Shown piece by piece: positions 22,914-35,002 of a DNA stretch of 64,000 nt. Position 1 is the first letter of the stretch; every line of letters starts with the position of its first letter. Origin of the DNA: Prorocentrum cordatum. Taxonomy: Eukaryota; Sar; Dinophyceae; Prorocentrales; Prorocentraceae. A program made the translations under genes and the position numbers. The notes beneath the pieces were generated by a model. The model was not told the DNA's origin. It made no database searches and saw only the letters and a list, made by a program, of their open reading frames with translations. The DNA is taken from assembly GCA_963575745.1 (NCBI GenBank), contig CAUYUJ010001459.1, forward strand, positions 305,249 through 369,248. The letters run 5' to 3'.

Positions 22914-23092
22914 CAGTCGGGGCCTTGACCTAAGGAACCCAAAATAAGGAACGAGGCCCCTTCCTTTTTCCATGAGTTAAACTTCGATTTCCCATCGAAA
23001 ACATATGGAAACCCTGAGGCAACCTGCGAAACAACTAAGGAACACCGAGCCCCTCCCCAACGAAAAGTGTTCCTTCCTCAGCGCCCCGACTG
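22914..23092 (-). mobile_element. Mariner-like MITE, copy B (179 bp, complete)
   Basis: Bounded by CAGTCGGGGCC and GCGCCCCGACTG with a TA on each side (22912-22913 and 23093-23094), a clean TA duplication. It is the best reference copy of the family and is inverted relative to copy A. A third, broken copy is at 2853-2969. Confidence 0.9.
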
Positions 23093-23204
23093 TATGACCG
23101 CCCCTCGTGGGCCCTTGCCGCCGCACTTCCCGCGCTTGCCGCCTGGATTCTGATGGGTTCTTACGGATCCCTGTGGCTCTCCCACCCCGCTGGCCCTGGT
23201 TACG

Positions 23205-23340
23205 GGCAAGATTTATATCCATATCCAGTGCGCCTTTGATTTTTTTGGAAGGGGCGCCTCAAGGCCGAGGTGCACTGGACATGGATAAAAATCGAGTCTC
23301 TAGGGGGCAAATTTATCCATGTCCAGTGCGCCTCGGGTTT
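23205..23340. repeat. Three copies of ATCCATGTCCAGTGCGCCT, one inverted
   Basis: Plus-strand copies lie near 23217 and 23313 and an inverse copy near 23266-23290. The first two form a foldback of about 80 bp. No coding role seen. Confidence 0.75.
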
Positions 23341-23528
23341 CTGGGGAAGGGAGCCCGGAACTCCATACTGCAGTGGATATGGACAGAAGCGTTGCTCGCA
23401 TTGGTCACCACACTCCCCGCGGTGGCACCCAGGATCCCCACGGGTTTCCACTGGATTCCCAGTGCTCCCCCCCTCGCGTTCCCCGGCCGCCGCGCCTCCC
23501 GCGCTGGCCTCCGGAGGGCTTGCCATGG

Positions 23529-23871
23529 ATTGATGTGGCTTCCCCCGCCGGCCCTGGCCGCCGCACTTCCGCGCTGACCGCTTGGATTCCGGTGGGCTCC
23601 CAGGATTTCTTACAGTGGAGACCCATGCCAAGAAACACCCTGCTTGCCTCCAGGGTGCCCTGAGTTTCTTGGGTTTCGATGGTTTTGCGATGGAAAGCGC
23701 GACGTTCCCACACCAGGAATCAGTGGACGTCCTGGGGTCTCAGGGTTGGGTTTCTTGTGGACTGGCCTCCACTGTATGGATTCCTATGGCTTCCCCCGCT
23801 GGCCCTGGCCGCCGCACTTCCGCGCTGACCGCTTGGATCCCAGTGGGCTCCTAGGATTTCTTACGGCTTCC
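23529..23871 (+). repeat. Direct repeat pair, about 82 bp
   Basis: GCTTCCCCCGC(C/T)GGCCCTGG begins copies at about 23529 and 23788. Both continue through CGCACTTCCGCGCTGACCGC to AGGATTTCTTAC. Weaker relatives lie at 22850-22900 and 23105-23180. Confidence 0.8.
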
Positions 23872-24009
23872 CCCGCGGTGCTGTCTTCTCCGACCTCGGA
23901 AGGGCGCGGCCATAAGTATTCCCGACCCTCCTTGGTTGGGCATTCGTTCACAGCCCTCCTTGGTTGGGCATTCGTTTTGAATAGAGCACGCACTGCGGTC
24001 ACGTCTTCT

Positions 24010-25765
24010 CCTCCTCCCGCCTCCTGCCTCTCGCCGCTCTCTCGCCTCCTGCCCCCCGGGACCTCCCCGTCCCTGGGGGGTTGAGATCTGCGAAACTGTC
24101 GCCACTTTCGAGGGCTGCTGGTGGGTCCAGCGGAGTGAGGCACCGCGCAGACCTGAGCGGGACCTCGCCGTCCCTGGGGGGCTGCGACCTGTTGCGATCA
24201 GCGAAACCGTCGCCACTTTCGAGGGCTGCTGGGGGGACAGCATAGTGGGCAGCCGCCGCAGGCCCAAAGTAGACCTCGCCATCCCTGGGGGGCTGCGATC
24301 TGCGAAACAGTCGCCACTTTCGAGGGCTGCATAGTGGGTAGCCGCCGCAGGCCCAAAGAAGACCTCGCCATTCCTGCGGGGGCTGCGATTTGCGAAACTG
24401 TCGCCACTTCCGAGGGCTGCTTTAGGGGCCAGCATAGTGGGTAGCCGCCGCAGATCCAACGTAGACCTCGCCATCCCTGGGGGGCTGCGATTAGCGAAAC
24501 AGTCGCCACTTTCGAGGGCTGCTTGGGGGGCAGGATAGTGGGTGGTTGCCGCCGCAGACCCCAAATAGACCTCGCCATCCCTGGGGGGCTGCAATTTGCG
24601 ATATTGTCGCCACGTTCGAAGGCTGCTTGGGGGGCTAGCATAGTGGGTAGCTGCCGCAAACCCAAAGTAGACCTCGCCATTCCTGGGGGGGCTGCGATTA
24701 GCGAAACTGTCGCCACTTTCGAGGGCTGCTTTAGGGGCCAGCATAGTGGGTAGGCGCCGCATATTCGAAATAGACCTCGCCATCCCTGGGGGGCTGCGAT
24801 CTGCGAAACTGTCGCCACGTTCGAGGGCTGATTGGGGGGCCAGCTATAGTGGGCAGCCGCCGCAGATCCAAAGTAGACATCGCCATCTCTGGGGGGCTGC
24901 GATTAGCGAAACTGTCGCCACGTTCGAGGGCTGCTTGGGGGGCCAGCATAGCGATCTGCGAAACTGCCACGACTTTCGAGGGCTGCTGGTGTGTCCAGCG
25001 GAGTGAGGCACCGCGCAGATCTGAGATGGACCTCGCCATCCCTGGGGAGCTGCGATCTGCGAAACCGTCGTTATTGTCGAAGGCTGATGGCGGGTTCAGC
25101 GGGGTGAGGCACCACGCAGATCTGAGCGGGACCTCGCAATCCCTCTGGGATTGCGAGCTTCACGAATGCCGCTCGCAGAAGTAGATGCGCCCATGTCACG
25201 TCATCACACCCGTACAACGTCTCCCAAGCTATTCATGCCCCGCATTGCGCAGGGGTTGGGTACGTCGCCAGGGTAATGTTGTGAATAGAGCATTGCGGTC
25301 TCGTCGTCTCCTCCTCCCGCCTCCCGCCTCCTGCTTCTCGCCGCTTTCTTGCCTCTTGCCCCCCCGGGACCTCGCCGTCCCTGGGGGGCTGCGATCTGCA
25401 GCATTGTCTCTATGTTCGAGGGTTGTTGGAAGGTCTAGCGAAGTGAGGCACTGCGCAGACCTGAGCGGGACCTCGCCGTCCTTGGGGGGGACAGCATAGT
25501 GGGCAGCCGCCGCAGACCCGAAGTAGACCTCGCCATCCTTGGGGGGCTGCGATTAGCGAAACTGTCGCCACGTTTGAGGGCTGCTGGGGGGGACAGTATA
25601 GTGGGTAGCCGCCGCAGACCCAAAATAGACCTCGCCATCCCTGGGGAGCTGCGATCTGCGAAACAGTCGCCGCTTTCGAGGGCTGCTGACGGGGACAGGA
25701 CAGCATAGTGGGTAGCAGCCGCAGACCCGAAGTAGACCTCGCCATCCCTGGCTCCTCCGTCCGTG
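24010..25765 (+). repeat. About 100-bp tandem satellite with higher-order duplication
   Basis: Roughly 16 units of 95-110 bp share GACCTCGCCATCCCTGGGG, GGCTGCGAT(C/T)(T/A)GCGAAAC, TCGCCACTTTCGAGGGCTGC and CATAGTGGGTAGCCGCCGCA. A pyrimidine spacer with CTCTCGCCGCT and the same downstream units appears at both 24012-24060 and 25310-25367, so a block was itself duplicated. Long minus-strand frames across it are repeat artefacts. Confidence 0.92.
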
Positions 25766-25851
25766 CATTGCGGCTTGAATAATTTGCATGCAGCGTGTCC
25801 CCTTGTTGCCAATCCGCGAGAGCAGTCGCCCTTTGCCCAGCCGCCGACGCA

Positions 25852-25880
25852 AAAAGTGTGTGTGTGTGTGCGTGTGTGTG

Positions 25881-25921
<41 letters not shown>

Positions 25922-25955
25922 CTGTGTCTGTGTGTGTGAGTGTGTGCGTGTGCGT

Positions 25956-26042
<87 letters not shown>

Positions 26043-26560
26043 TATGCGTGTGTGGTAGTGTGTGTGTGTGTGTGAGTGTGTGTGTGTGAGTGTGTGTGTG
26101 CGTGTGCGTGTGCGTGTGCGCGTGCGTGTGCGTGTGTGTGGGGGTTTGTGTGTGTGTGTGTGCCGTCGTGCGTGCGTGCGTGCGTGCGTGCGTGCGTGTG
26201 TGTGTGTGTATGTGTGCGTTTGTGTGTGCGGGTTTTTCTGCGTTTGCTTGTGTGCGTGCGCGTGCATGCGTGCGTGCTTGCGTGTGTGTGTGTGTGCGTA
26301 TGCGTGTGTGGTAGAGTGTGTGTGTGGTAGAGTGTGTGTGTGTGTGTGTGCGTGCGTGCGTGTGTGTGCGTTGGTGTGTGTGTGTGTGCGTGCGTAGGTG
26401 TGTAGGTGTGTGTGTGTGTGTGCGTGTGTGTGCGTGTGCGTACGTGTGTGTTTGCGTAGGTGTGCGCGTGTGTTCGTAGGTGTGTGTGTGCGTGTGTGTG
26501 CGTAGGGTGTGTGTGTATGTGTGTGCGCACGGTGTGCGTTGGTGTGTGTGCGCGTGTGTG
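25852..26560 (+). repeat. (GT)n microsatellite with CG variants
   Basis: GT repeats interspersed with GCGT. Val/Cys-only frames result. Confidence 0.97.
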
Positions 26561-27400
26561 TGCTTAGGTGTGTAGGTGTGTAGGTGCGTAGGCGTGTAAG
26601 TGCGTAGGTGTGTAGGTGGTTAGGTGTATAGGTGCGTAGGTGTGTAGGTAGGTGGGTGTGTAGGTGTGTAGGGGTGTAGGTGTTTGGGTGTGTGGGCGTT
26701 TAAGCGTGTAGGCGTGTAGGCGTGTAAGCGTGTAGGCGTGTAGGCGTGCAGACTTGTAGGCGTGTATGCGTGTAGGCGTATCGGCGTGTACGCGGGTAGG
26801 CGGGTGAGCGTTTAGGCGTGTAGGCGGGTAGGCGTCTAGGCGTGTAGGCGTCTAGGCGTGTAGGCGTGTCGGTGTGTCGGCGTGTAGGCGTTGAGGCGTG
26901 TAGACGTGTAGGCGTGTCGGTGTGTCGGCGTGTAGGCGTGTAGGCATGTAGGCGTGTAGGCGTGTAGGCGTGTAGGCGGGTAGGCGGGTAGGCGGGTAGG
27001 AGGGTAGGCGTGTGGGCGTGTAGGCGGGTAGGCGGGTAGGCGGGTATGCGTGAGTGCGTATAAGCGGGTAGGCGTCTAGGCGTCTAGGCGTGTCGGTGTG
27101 TCGGCGTGTAGGCGGGTATGCGTGTGTGCGTATAGGCGGGTAGGCATCCAGGCGTGGAGTCGGCGTAGTGTTGGCGTAGTGTTGGCGTGGAGCAGGCGTG
27201 GTGTAGGCGTAGTGCAGGCGTGGTGTAGGCGTGGTCTACGCGTGCTGTGGGCGTGGTGTGGGCGCGGGGTAGGCGTGGTTCAGGCGTGGTGCAGGCGTGG
27301 TGTAGGCGTGTAGGTGTGTAGGTGTGTCGGCGCGTAGATGTGTAGATGTGTAGGTGTGTAGGTGTGTCGGTGTGTCGGTGTGTCGGTGTGTGTTGAGTCC
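26561..27400 (+). repeat. (TAGGCGTG)n octamer minisatellite
   Basis: An 8-bp G-rich unit TAGGCGTG, with TAGGTGTG and TAGGCGGG variants, grades out of the GT tract. At 27160-27310 it becomes a roughly 15-bp GTGGTGCAGGC variant. It superficially resembles telomeric DNA but does not match the TTTAGGG type. Confidence 0.92.
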
Positions 27401-27949
27401 GGACATGGTCAGCAGACATGAAGAACAGCGACTTGGTGGCACCACGTACGCAGGCTATCCGTATGCACGAAGCCGCGGATTGGAAAACGTGTTTGTGTTG
27501 TACCTCTTTCGCCATTCCTAGTCATTTTTCCTGCCACTGTAAAACTGCAGCCCTCGATGAAAAGGCGAATGTCAGTATCCCTGCCGTGTTGGCTGTTTGC
27601 CCCTCCTTACCTGTGTGTTTGTTTTGTTATGTCTCTCTCTCTCTCTCTCTGTTTATATACTCTCTCTCCTTTGTCTCTCCCTATGTGTTATCTCTCTCTC
27701 TCTCTCTTTCCCTACGTGGTTCCTCCCTCTCCTTCAATACATATAAGACCGACCTACGGCCGGCGAGGAGGTTGGAGGTGGAACCAACGACGGGATTACA
27801 CTTTGGGCAATTGCTTCAATTGGTCGAGCCGCCTGTCTATCAATTTCTCAATCGACCGTCCTCGTGGCTAATCCATCATTATACATACATACCTATACGA
27901 CCACCCTTCGGGTGATAAGGAGGTTCGGGGTGGGGGGGAGGAACCAACG
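27401..27949. other. Spacer with (CT)n runs
   Basis: CTCTCTCT runs lie at 27632-27715; otherwise unique. No gene recognised. Confidence 0.5.
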
Positions 27950-28165
27950 TCTCACTCGATCGGTCTCACTATCGATCTCACGATCGATCTCACGATCGGT
28001 CTCGCTCGATCGATTTCATTCGATCGATCTCACAATCGTTATCACTCGATTTATTTATTTGATTGATCTGACTATCGATATCACAATCGATCTCACTATC
28101 GATCTCAGTATCTATCTCACATATCGGTTTAACTATCGATCTCACTATCGATATCACAACCGATA
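27950..28165 (+). repeat. CGATCTCACTAT 12-bp minisatellite
   Basis: Many copies of ATCGATCTCAC(T/A)ATCG and variants, passing into the ATC tract. Confidence 0.88.
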
Positions 28166-28999
28166 TCACAATCAACGTCATCATCACCATCACATCATCA
28201 CCATCAACATCATCATCATCACCATCATCATCATCATCGGGGCACCATCATCGCCACCATCAGCATCAACATCACCATCACCGGGACACCATCATCATCA
28301 TCGGAACGCCACCATCATCATCATATCGTATCATCATCATCATGAATCAGCATCATCATCGGTTCACGATCATCATCATTAGCAACACCATTACCATCAT
28401 CAACATCATCGTCATCGGAACGCCACCACCATCATCATCTTATCATCATGATCAGGACTCATCATCATCATCGGACAGTATCATCATCATTAGCAACACC
28501 ATCATCAACGTCATCATCATCGGAACACCATCATCATCGTCACCATCATCACCACCACTATCATCATCAACATTTTCGGGACACCATCATCATCATCAAC
28601 ATCAGCATCATTACCATCATTGGGTCACCGTCATCAAAAACATCATCACCACCGCATCATCATCCTCATCAACAACATCATCATCACCATCGGGGCACCA
28701 TCATCGTCATCATCATCATCATCATTATCAGCAACATCATCGGGACACCACCATCATCAGTACCACCATCATCAACAGCAGAGTCATCAACATCATCACT
28801 ATCGTCATCTTCATCAGCATCATCATCAACCTCATCATCATCATCATCATCGGAACACCATCATCATCGTCACCATCATCATCACCACTATCATCATCAA
28901 CATCATCGGGACATCAGCAACATCATCATCATCGGGTCACCATCATCAAAATCATCATGACCACATCATCAGCATGGTCATCAGCAACATCATCAGCAA

Positions 29000-29033
<34 letters not shown>

Positions 29034-29371
29034 GGGACACCATCATCGTCATCATCATCATTATCAACATCATCATCGGGACACCATCTTCATCACCATC
29101 ATCATCAACAGCAAAATCATCAACATCATCGTTATCATCATCTTCATCAGCATCATCAGATCATCTGATCATCATCAACATCATCAGGATCATCAACATC
29201 ATCATGACCAGGGGCCCATCATCATCATCATCAGCAGCCTCATCATCATCATCATCAACATCATCATCATCATTGGGGCACCATCATCATCGTCACCATC
29301 ACCATCATCATCAACAACATCGTCAGCATCATCATCATCATCGGGACACCATCATCATCACCACCATCATT

Positions 29372-29413
<42 letters not shown>

Positions 29414-29434
29414 GTCAACATCATCAACATCATC

Positions 29435-29466
<32 letters not shown>

Positions 29467-29475
29467 CATCATCGT
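28166..29475 (+). repeat. (ATC)n tract, 1.3 kb
   Basis: ATC and CATCAC repeats, broken at irregular intervals by CGGG(A/G)CACC or CGGAACACC. It is the reverse-complement class of the GAT tracts at 15-20 kb. Confidence 0.95.
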
Positions 29476-30089
29476 GACACCGACGGGACACCGGCGGGAC
29501 ATCGCGCGCCACCGGCCCCCGAGCGGGTTTTTGGCGGGACACCGCGGGGCACCAGTTGCCGGAAGGGAGACTTTTGGTCCGGCCGCGCCTCAGCTACAGG
29601 AGACTTATGTCTCGCCCGCCCACGCAGCTTCGCCTCGCCCGCACGCACGGCACGCACGAACATGAAACCGAAACCGATTTCCCGGTAGGGGGGCTCTCCG
29701 TTCCACTTCGATCTCACCCCCTCACCTCCGATACAAGATTGCAGGGGCGCTTCGCGCCATGCACCTTGGTCCTTGAAGTTGGTATGCAGGCGGACTAGCA
29801 GGAAGGTCGAGCCGACAATTTTGCGATAACTCCTTTTCTGGCATCGCCGCTATAATAATACTATTTGTTATCCTTCCTCCATGCTTTTTGTTCCTCATTT
29901 CCCCCATGCCCTGCGCATTCTCCCCATCCTCCTCAGCTCTTTCTGCGGAGGCTCCTCCTTGGAGAGCCTCTGGGGGCCTCACAAAAGTTGTTTCAGGCTT
30001 TCTTAAGGGCGTGTTCTGGGGGCCTCTGGGGGATTCATCGGGCCACCCTGCCTCCAACCGCGGTCTCCCTGAACGACCAGGTCACGATT
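29476..30089. other. Spacer, nothing recognised
   Basis: Unique DNA. Overlapping open frames are not supported as genes. Confidence 0.4.
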
Positions 30090-30436
30090 TGGAATGCTTC
30101 GGAGGGCGTCTTGGGGCCATTTTGGGCCGCCATGGGGCTCTCTGAGGGCCATCTTGGACCCCTGTTGTGCCATTTTGGGGCTCTCTTGGACTGCCTGGAA
30201 GCCATTTCGGATGGTTGTGGGGCGATTTTGGAGCCTCCCAGGCGGCTTCAGACGCCCAGAAGACCGCCGTCTTGGAGGCCTCTTGGGACGTTTCGGGACG
30301 ATCTTTTGGGGTATGACGGCTTCTTGGGGGTCGTCGTCGACCGTATTGGGGCGCTCTGGGGTCGTTTCGGGAGCGCGCCACGTCCTGCGAGGCCCGGGGG
30401 GCCGCTTCGAGGCCCGTTCGGAGGGTCCCTAAGCCT

Positions 30437-30437
<1 letters not shown>
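30090..30437 (+). repeat. Degenerate TTTTGGGGC-type repeat
   Basis: Irregular units such as TCTTGGGGCCATTTTGGGCC and CCATTTTGGGGCTCTCTTGG, the same style as 12141-12365 and 31490-31670. Confidence 0.6.
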
Positions 30438-30517
<80 letters not shown>

Positions 30518-30541
30518 TGTATGTATGTATGTATATGTATG

Positions 30542-30573
<32 letters not shown>

Positions 30574-30705
30574 TGTATGCATGCATGTATGTATGTATGT
30601 ATGTATGTATGTATGTATGTATGTATATAAGTATGTATGTATGTATGTATGTATGTATGTATGTATGTATGTATATGTATACGTATACGTATACGTATAT
30701 GAATC

Positions 30706-30767
<62 letters not shown>

Positions 30768-31065
30768 CATGTGTATGTGTATGTGTATGTGTATGTGCAT
30801 GTGTATATGTATATGTATATGCATATGTATATGTATATGTATATGTAAATGTAAATGTAAATGTAAATGTAAATGTATATGTATATGTCTGCATGCATGT
30901 ATGTATGTATGTATGTATACATGTATGTATGTAACTACAAATCTGCGCGGAAGCACGAACGATACATGTATATATGTATATATGTACTTACATGTCTATA
31001 TATACACATATACACATATTTTCATATATATACATATATATATATACATATATATATGTGTGTAT
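30438..31065 (+). repeat. TA / GTAT / GTATAT microsatellite complex
   Basis: (TA)n at 30438-30476, (GTAT)n to about 30670, (GTATAT)n and (GTAAAT)n to about 30925, unique DNA at 30935-30970, then (TA)n to 31060. Confidence 0.97.
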
Positions 31066-32760
31066 GCATCGCTGGGTATTTCCCTTCAGTGCCGCTCGCT
31101 TTACCTCGTGGTCTCCGTTTCTCTCTGCCTCTCTCTCTCTCTTGTTGTTTTTCTGTCTCTCTCTCTCTATCTCTCTCTCTCTCTCTCTTTCCCCCCCTGT
31201 CTCGTTATATCGCCTTCCGTCCAGGCGCCTTTGGCTAGTTCCGCCCCCGTGCCAGTGCGGCAAATGTCGTGGAGGCCGCCCGAGGAGCTGCAGAGAAGCC
31301 ACAGCATGCGATGGTTATCGCCCGGAGGCTCCAGAAGGCCGCATCGTTGGAGCCGCCAGCGCGCCGCACAGAGTGATGCCAGGAGTTCGCCCCCATCCCC
31401 CCCCGCCCCAGGAGCAAGCGGGAGGAGTGGAGGAGCCTTCGGGAGTGTCTGCGGGTGTCTCCGGAGGGTGTCAAAAGGGTGTTGAGGAGATGCTGTTTTG
31501 GGGCCATTTTGGCAGAAGTCGCGGCGCCATCCAGCGGGCACCTCGGGGGCCGTCGTGGGCTGGTCTTGGGGCGCTTTCGGGGGGACGGTCATGCAGGCGT
31601 TTTGGCCACTTGGAGGCCTCAGGACGCTTGGCGGATTGTTGGAATTGCCCTGGGGCGTTGTGTGGCTATGAAGGGCCAGCAACGACGCGAGGCCAATTTC
31701 GTCAGGCAAACATGTTTCACTGCGCGCGGCGTTTCAGCGGCCTGGCGCAGCGCCACCCGGGGGCCAGTTGCATCCCTTCGGGCAGTATTGAGGTATCATG
31801 GGCGCCTCTTGTTGTCGGGTGATTGTCTTGTCTTTGAGGCGTAGTAGGGCTATGTTGGTAGTCTTGTTGGTCGCTGCGAGACCATCAGAGGCGCTGGGCA
31901 GTATTTTTTGGGGGCAGCAGTGGATGCGGGCAGAAGTTGTTGGAGTGGTGGCCTGAAAAGTCACGGATGCCCGACCAGTCAGCTTTGAATTTCTTACATG
32001 TGACATGTGCCAGAGGGCATGGTGGCGGATACGTGCACTTAGCCTTGAGCGCCAGCATAATTCCAGAGACGCGTTCTGGAAAGTGTTCTTTCAAGATCGG
32101 CGCGCTCCCGTACGGGCCCGATCAGAAAATAAGTGCGAGTTCTCTTGACTGTGTTGCCTGGTTAAGGCCCCCCGTGCAGACCATTGACACTGCCCGATCA
32201 AGGCCTCGCAGCTTCCAAGCTGCGCATCGTTTTGTTGTCCTCGTAGCGTTACTAACGTATCTTAAGTCTCCCAACGGTACCACTCATTGTTTGTTTCATC
32301 GAACGGCAATTCGAGCTATTAGTTATTTGTTCTTGGTATCCCCATCCTGAGTAGTATCATGTGCGAGGTGGAGTACCACATGTTGGTTTCTGTGCTTGCT
32401 ATTTGTCTGGTGGCATCTTCGTGGTCTGCATATAATGTTCCACGGCCGTGCTTGAGGCAAGTTCGCACATTGGAGTGGTGTGGATTCGCCAGAGTCGCCG
32501 AGGCTGTGCGAAATGCGGCAGCATTTCCAGCGATGGGAATTATATTGTTTCTCTGGTTGGTTATCGTTCTCTCTCTCTCTCTCTCTCTTTCTTTCTCCTT
32601 CTATATATATATATATATAGATATCCGTAAGGGCTTCGCCCCCTGCCGCCGGCCCCCTCTCTCGGAGAATGGGCCATGGAAGAGCTAAGTCATGAGGCCT
32701 TGGCGCTGTCGTGAAGCAGTATCGAAACTTCATGCGAAGCCGATTCGCAATCAGCAAAAC
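31066..32760. other. Spacer with short microsatellites
   Basis: (CT)n at 31118-31197 and 32569-32600, (TA)n at 32601-32621, and a TTTTGGGGC-like patch at 31490-31670. No gene recognised in 1.7 kb. Confidence 0.45.
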
Positions 32761-33164
32761 CAACTGATCACAAGAGGGGTTACCACACCTGGCGATTGGG
32801 AAGACGTGTATGGTTTACGGGCTTGGTTACCACACCTTGCGATTAAAAGGCGGAGGGAGTTCTCGCAGTTTGGGTCACCACGCCGTGCGATGGATGTGCG
32901 TGAAGGGTGGCACCGAATTTCAGAAATGTAGCAAATCCCCTGTGTTTTTCCCGGAAAGGGCTTGAGCCCAGGGTTCTCTTTTAGATGGTTTCCCCCCGGG
33001 TTTGACGGGAAGAGGGCCGGCGAATTTCTTTTGCGATAAATAACGAGTGGGAAGAGGGCCGGCGAATTAAAATTTGAGGATGTCCCTAGCGAAACGCTTG
33101 TTTTTCAAAATTTGTTTAGGATGTCTCGAGCGAAACCCTTGTTTTGTGTTATAGATGGTCTTTT
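32761..33164 (+). other. Spacer with scattered repeat fragments
   Basis: GGTTACCACACC(T/C)-GCGATT motifs occur at 32779 and 32824, with a relative at 55737. A single copy of the 73-bp repeat motif GGGTGGCACCGAATTTCAGA is at 32906. GAAGAGGGCCGGCGAATT is duplicated at 33010 and 33050. Confidence 0.55.
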
Positions 33165-33495
33165 CCTGGGGACATGATTTCTGAGGATCTCTCAAGTGGA
33201 TTGCTTGTTTTCACGTGCCCAGGTCTTGAGGATGTCTCGAGCGAGACGCTTGGTTTCACGCCTCCAGGTGGCCCAGACAGATGTCTAGCATGAGGATTTG
33301 TTGAGGATGTCTCGAACCAGAGGCTTGTTTTCACGTGTCCAGGTCGCCCAGGCGGATGTCTAGCATGAGTATTTGTTGAGGATGTCTCGAGCGAGACGCT
33401 TGTTTGCACGTGTCCAGGTTGCCCAGGCGGATGTCTAGCATGAGGATGTGCTGACAACGTCTTGAGCGAAACGCGTGTTTTCACGTGTCCAGGTC
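33165..33495 (+). repeat. About 75-bp tandem repeat, four copies
   Basis: Units share GAGGATGTCTCGAGCGAGAC, GCTTGTTTTCACGTGTCCAG and GCCCAGGCGGATGTCTAGCA. The first and last units are partial. The phrase GAGGATGTCCCGAGCGAAAC also occurs alone at 56319. Confidence 0.9.
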
Positions 33496-34390
33496 GCCCA
33501 GGCACATCACAGCCCTCGGCACGGTACATCAATATCGATACCCTTAGCATTGCAGCCTGGCATGTTGCCTGGCACGTTCCGCGGAGCGTCCCGTGGCGAG
33601 TCCCCCTGGCACGTCGCGCGGTGCACGTCCATTGGCACGTTCGTAGCGCGTCCCCTTGGCACGTCCCGCGGTGCGTCCCCATGGCACGTCCCCTGGCACG
33701 TCGCCTGGCGCGTCCCTTGGGACGTTCCGCGGCGCGTCCTCCTGGCATGTTCCCTCTGTGTAGTTCTGGGGCAGCTACCATCTGCTCAGGCAGCTCGAGC
33801 TTACGATCCAGATCAGTTCAGTGAGGACTCGGATGCCAGGGAGGACTCGATTTACAAGGCTATATGGAGCACAATTGCGGCATGGCACATCGCAGTTCAG
33901 CACGGCCCAGCACAGCACAGCCGTCGGCACGGTACATCAAGATCGATACACTCAACTATGCACCTTGGCGCGTTCCGTGGCGAGTCCACCTGGCACGTCG
34001 CGCGGCGCGTCCCCTGGCACGTCCCTCGGCACGTCCATTGGCACGTTCCGTAGCGCGTCCCCTTGGCACGTCCCGCGGTGCGTCCCCATGGCACGTCCCC
34101 TGGCACGTCGCCTGGCGCGTCCCTTGGGACGTTCCGCGGCGCGTCCTCCTGGCATGTTCCCTCTGTCGATTAGTTCTGGGGCAGCTACCATCTGTTCAGG
34201 CAGCTGGAGCTTACGCTCCAGATCAGTTCGGTGAGGATTCGGATGCCAGGGAGGACTCGATCCACAACGCTATATAGAGCACAATCGCGGCATGGCACAT
34301 CGCAGTTCAGCACGGCGTAGCACAGCACAGCCCTCGGCACAGTACATCATCATCGATACATTCAGCATTGCATGTGCCCGTCGCCCAATC
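33496..34390 (+). repeat. About 410-bp tandem duplication with internal CTGGCACGTC units
   Basis: 33500-33905 and 33910-34320 are close copies, including TTCCCTCTGTxxxTAGTTCTGGGGCAGCTACC-type endings and GGATGCCAGGGAGGACTCGA. A third partial copy starts near 34325. Each copy begins with a (CTGGCACGTC)n minisatellite of about 10 bp. Confidence 0.9.
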
Positions 34391-34446
34391 AGGTGTCTTT
34401 GAAATGTTGCAATGCCTTACATTTCTATATTCCTTTCCGGGTTCGT

Positions 34447-34858
34447 GGGTCGATCATGTTGGACCCTGACCCCGCGGATCTGCGTGAGGGGTGGCACCGA
34501 ATTTCAGAAATGTGGCAAATCCCATGTGTTTTTGGACCCTGACCCCGCGGATCTGCGTGAGGGGTGGCACCGAATTTCAGAAATGTGGCAAATCCCATGT
34601 GTTTTTGGACCCTGACCCCGCGGATCTGCGTGAGGGGTGGCACCGAATTTCAGAAATGTGGCAAATCCCATGTGTTTTTGGACCCTGACCCCGCGGATCT
34701 GCGTGAGGGGTGGCACCGAATTTCAGAAATGTGGCAAATCCCATGTGTTTTTGGACCCTGACCCCGCGGATCTGCGTGAGGGGTGGCACCGAATTTCAGA
34801 AATGTGGCAAATCCCTGTGTTTTTGGACCCTGACCCCGCGGATCTGCGTGAGGGGTGT
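34447..34858 (+). repeat. 73-bp tandem repeat A, about 5.5 copies
   Basis: Near-identical 73-bp units contain GACCCCGCGGATCTGCGTGA, GGGGTGGCACCGAATTTCAG and AAATCCCATGTGTTTTTGGA. Copies are almost invariant, so amplification was recent. Single relics lie at 32893-32950 and 56246-56316. Confidence 0.97.
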
Positions 34859-34944
34859 CGATTTCGAGCCCCCCCAGCAATTCAGACAACGCGCCCAGGG
34901 ACGCTAAAAGTCTTGTTTGGGCCTCCCCCCCCCTCGCGCGGTCA

Positions 34945-35002
34945 ATCAACTAGTTACAGTAACCAGCAAGAAGTCAACTAGTTACAGTAACCAGCAAGAA
35001 GC
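34945..35002 (+). repeat. Short direct duplication
   Basis: TCAACTAGTTACAGTAACCA followed by GCAAGAAG occurs twice in tandem (29 bp each). Confidence 0.9.

Noticed and set aside
24010-25765. CRISPR-like array
   Set aside because: Units are about 100 bp with no unique spacers, and the genome is eukaryotic; the same applies to the 73-bp and 90-bp arrays.
26561-27400. Interstitial telomere
   Set aside because: The unit is TAGGCGTG, not TTTAGGG or a close variant, and it grades from a GT microsatellite.
28342-29688. 448-codon plus-strand frame rich in His, Ser and Ile
   Set aside because: It is a translation of the (ATC)n tract; the repeat lacks stops in that frame.
30482-30930. Tyr/Met/Val/Cys-rich frames
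   Set aside because: Direct translations of (GTAT)n and (GTATAT)n.
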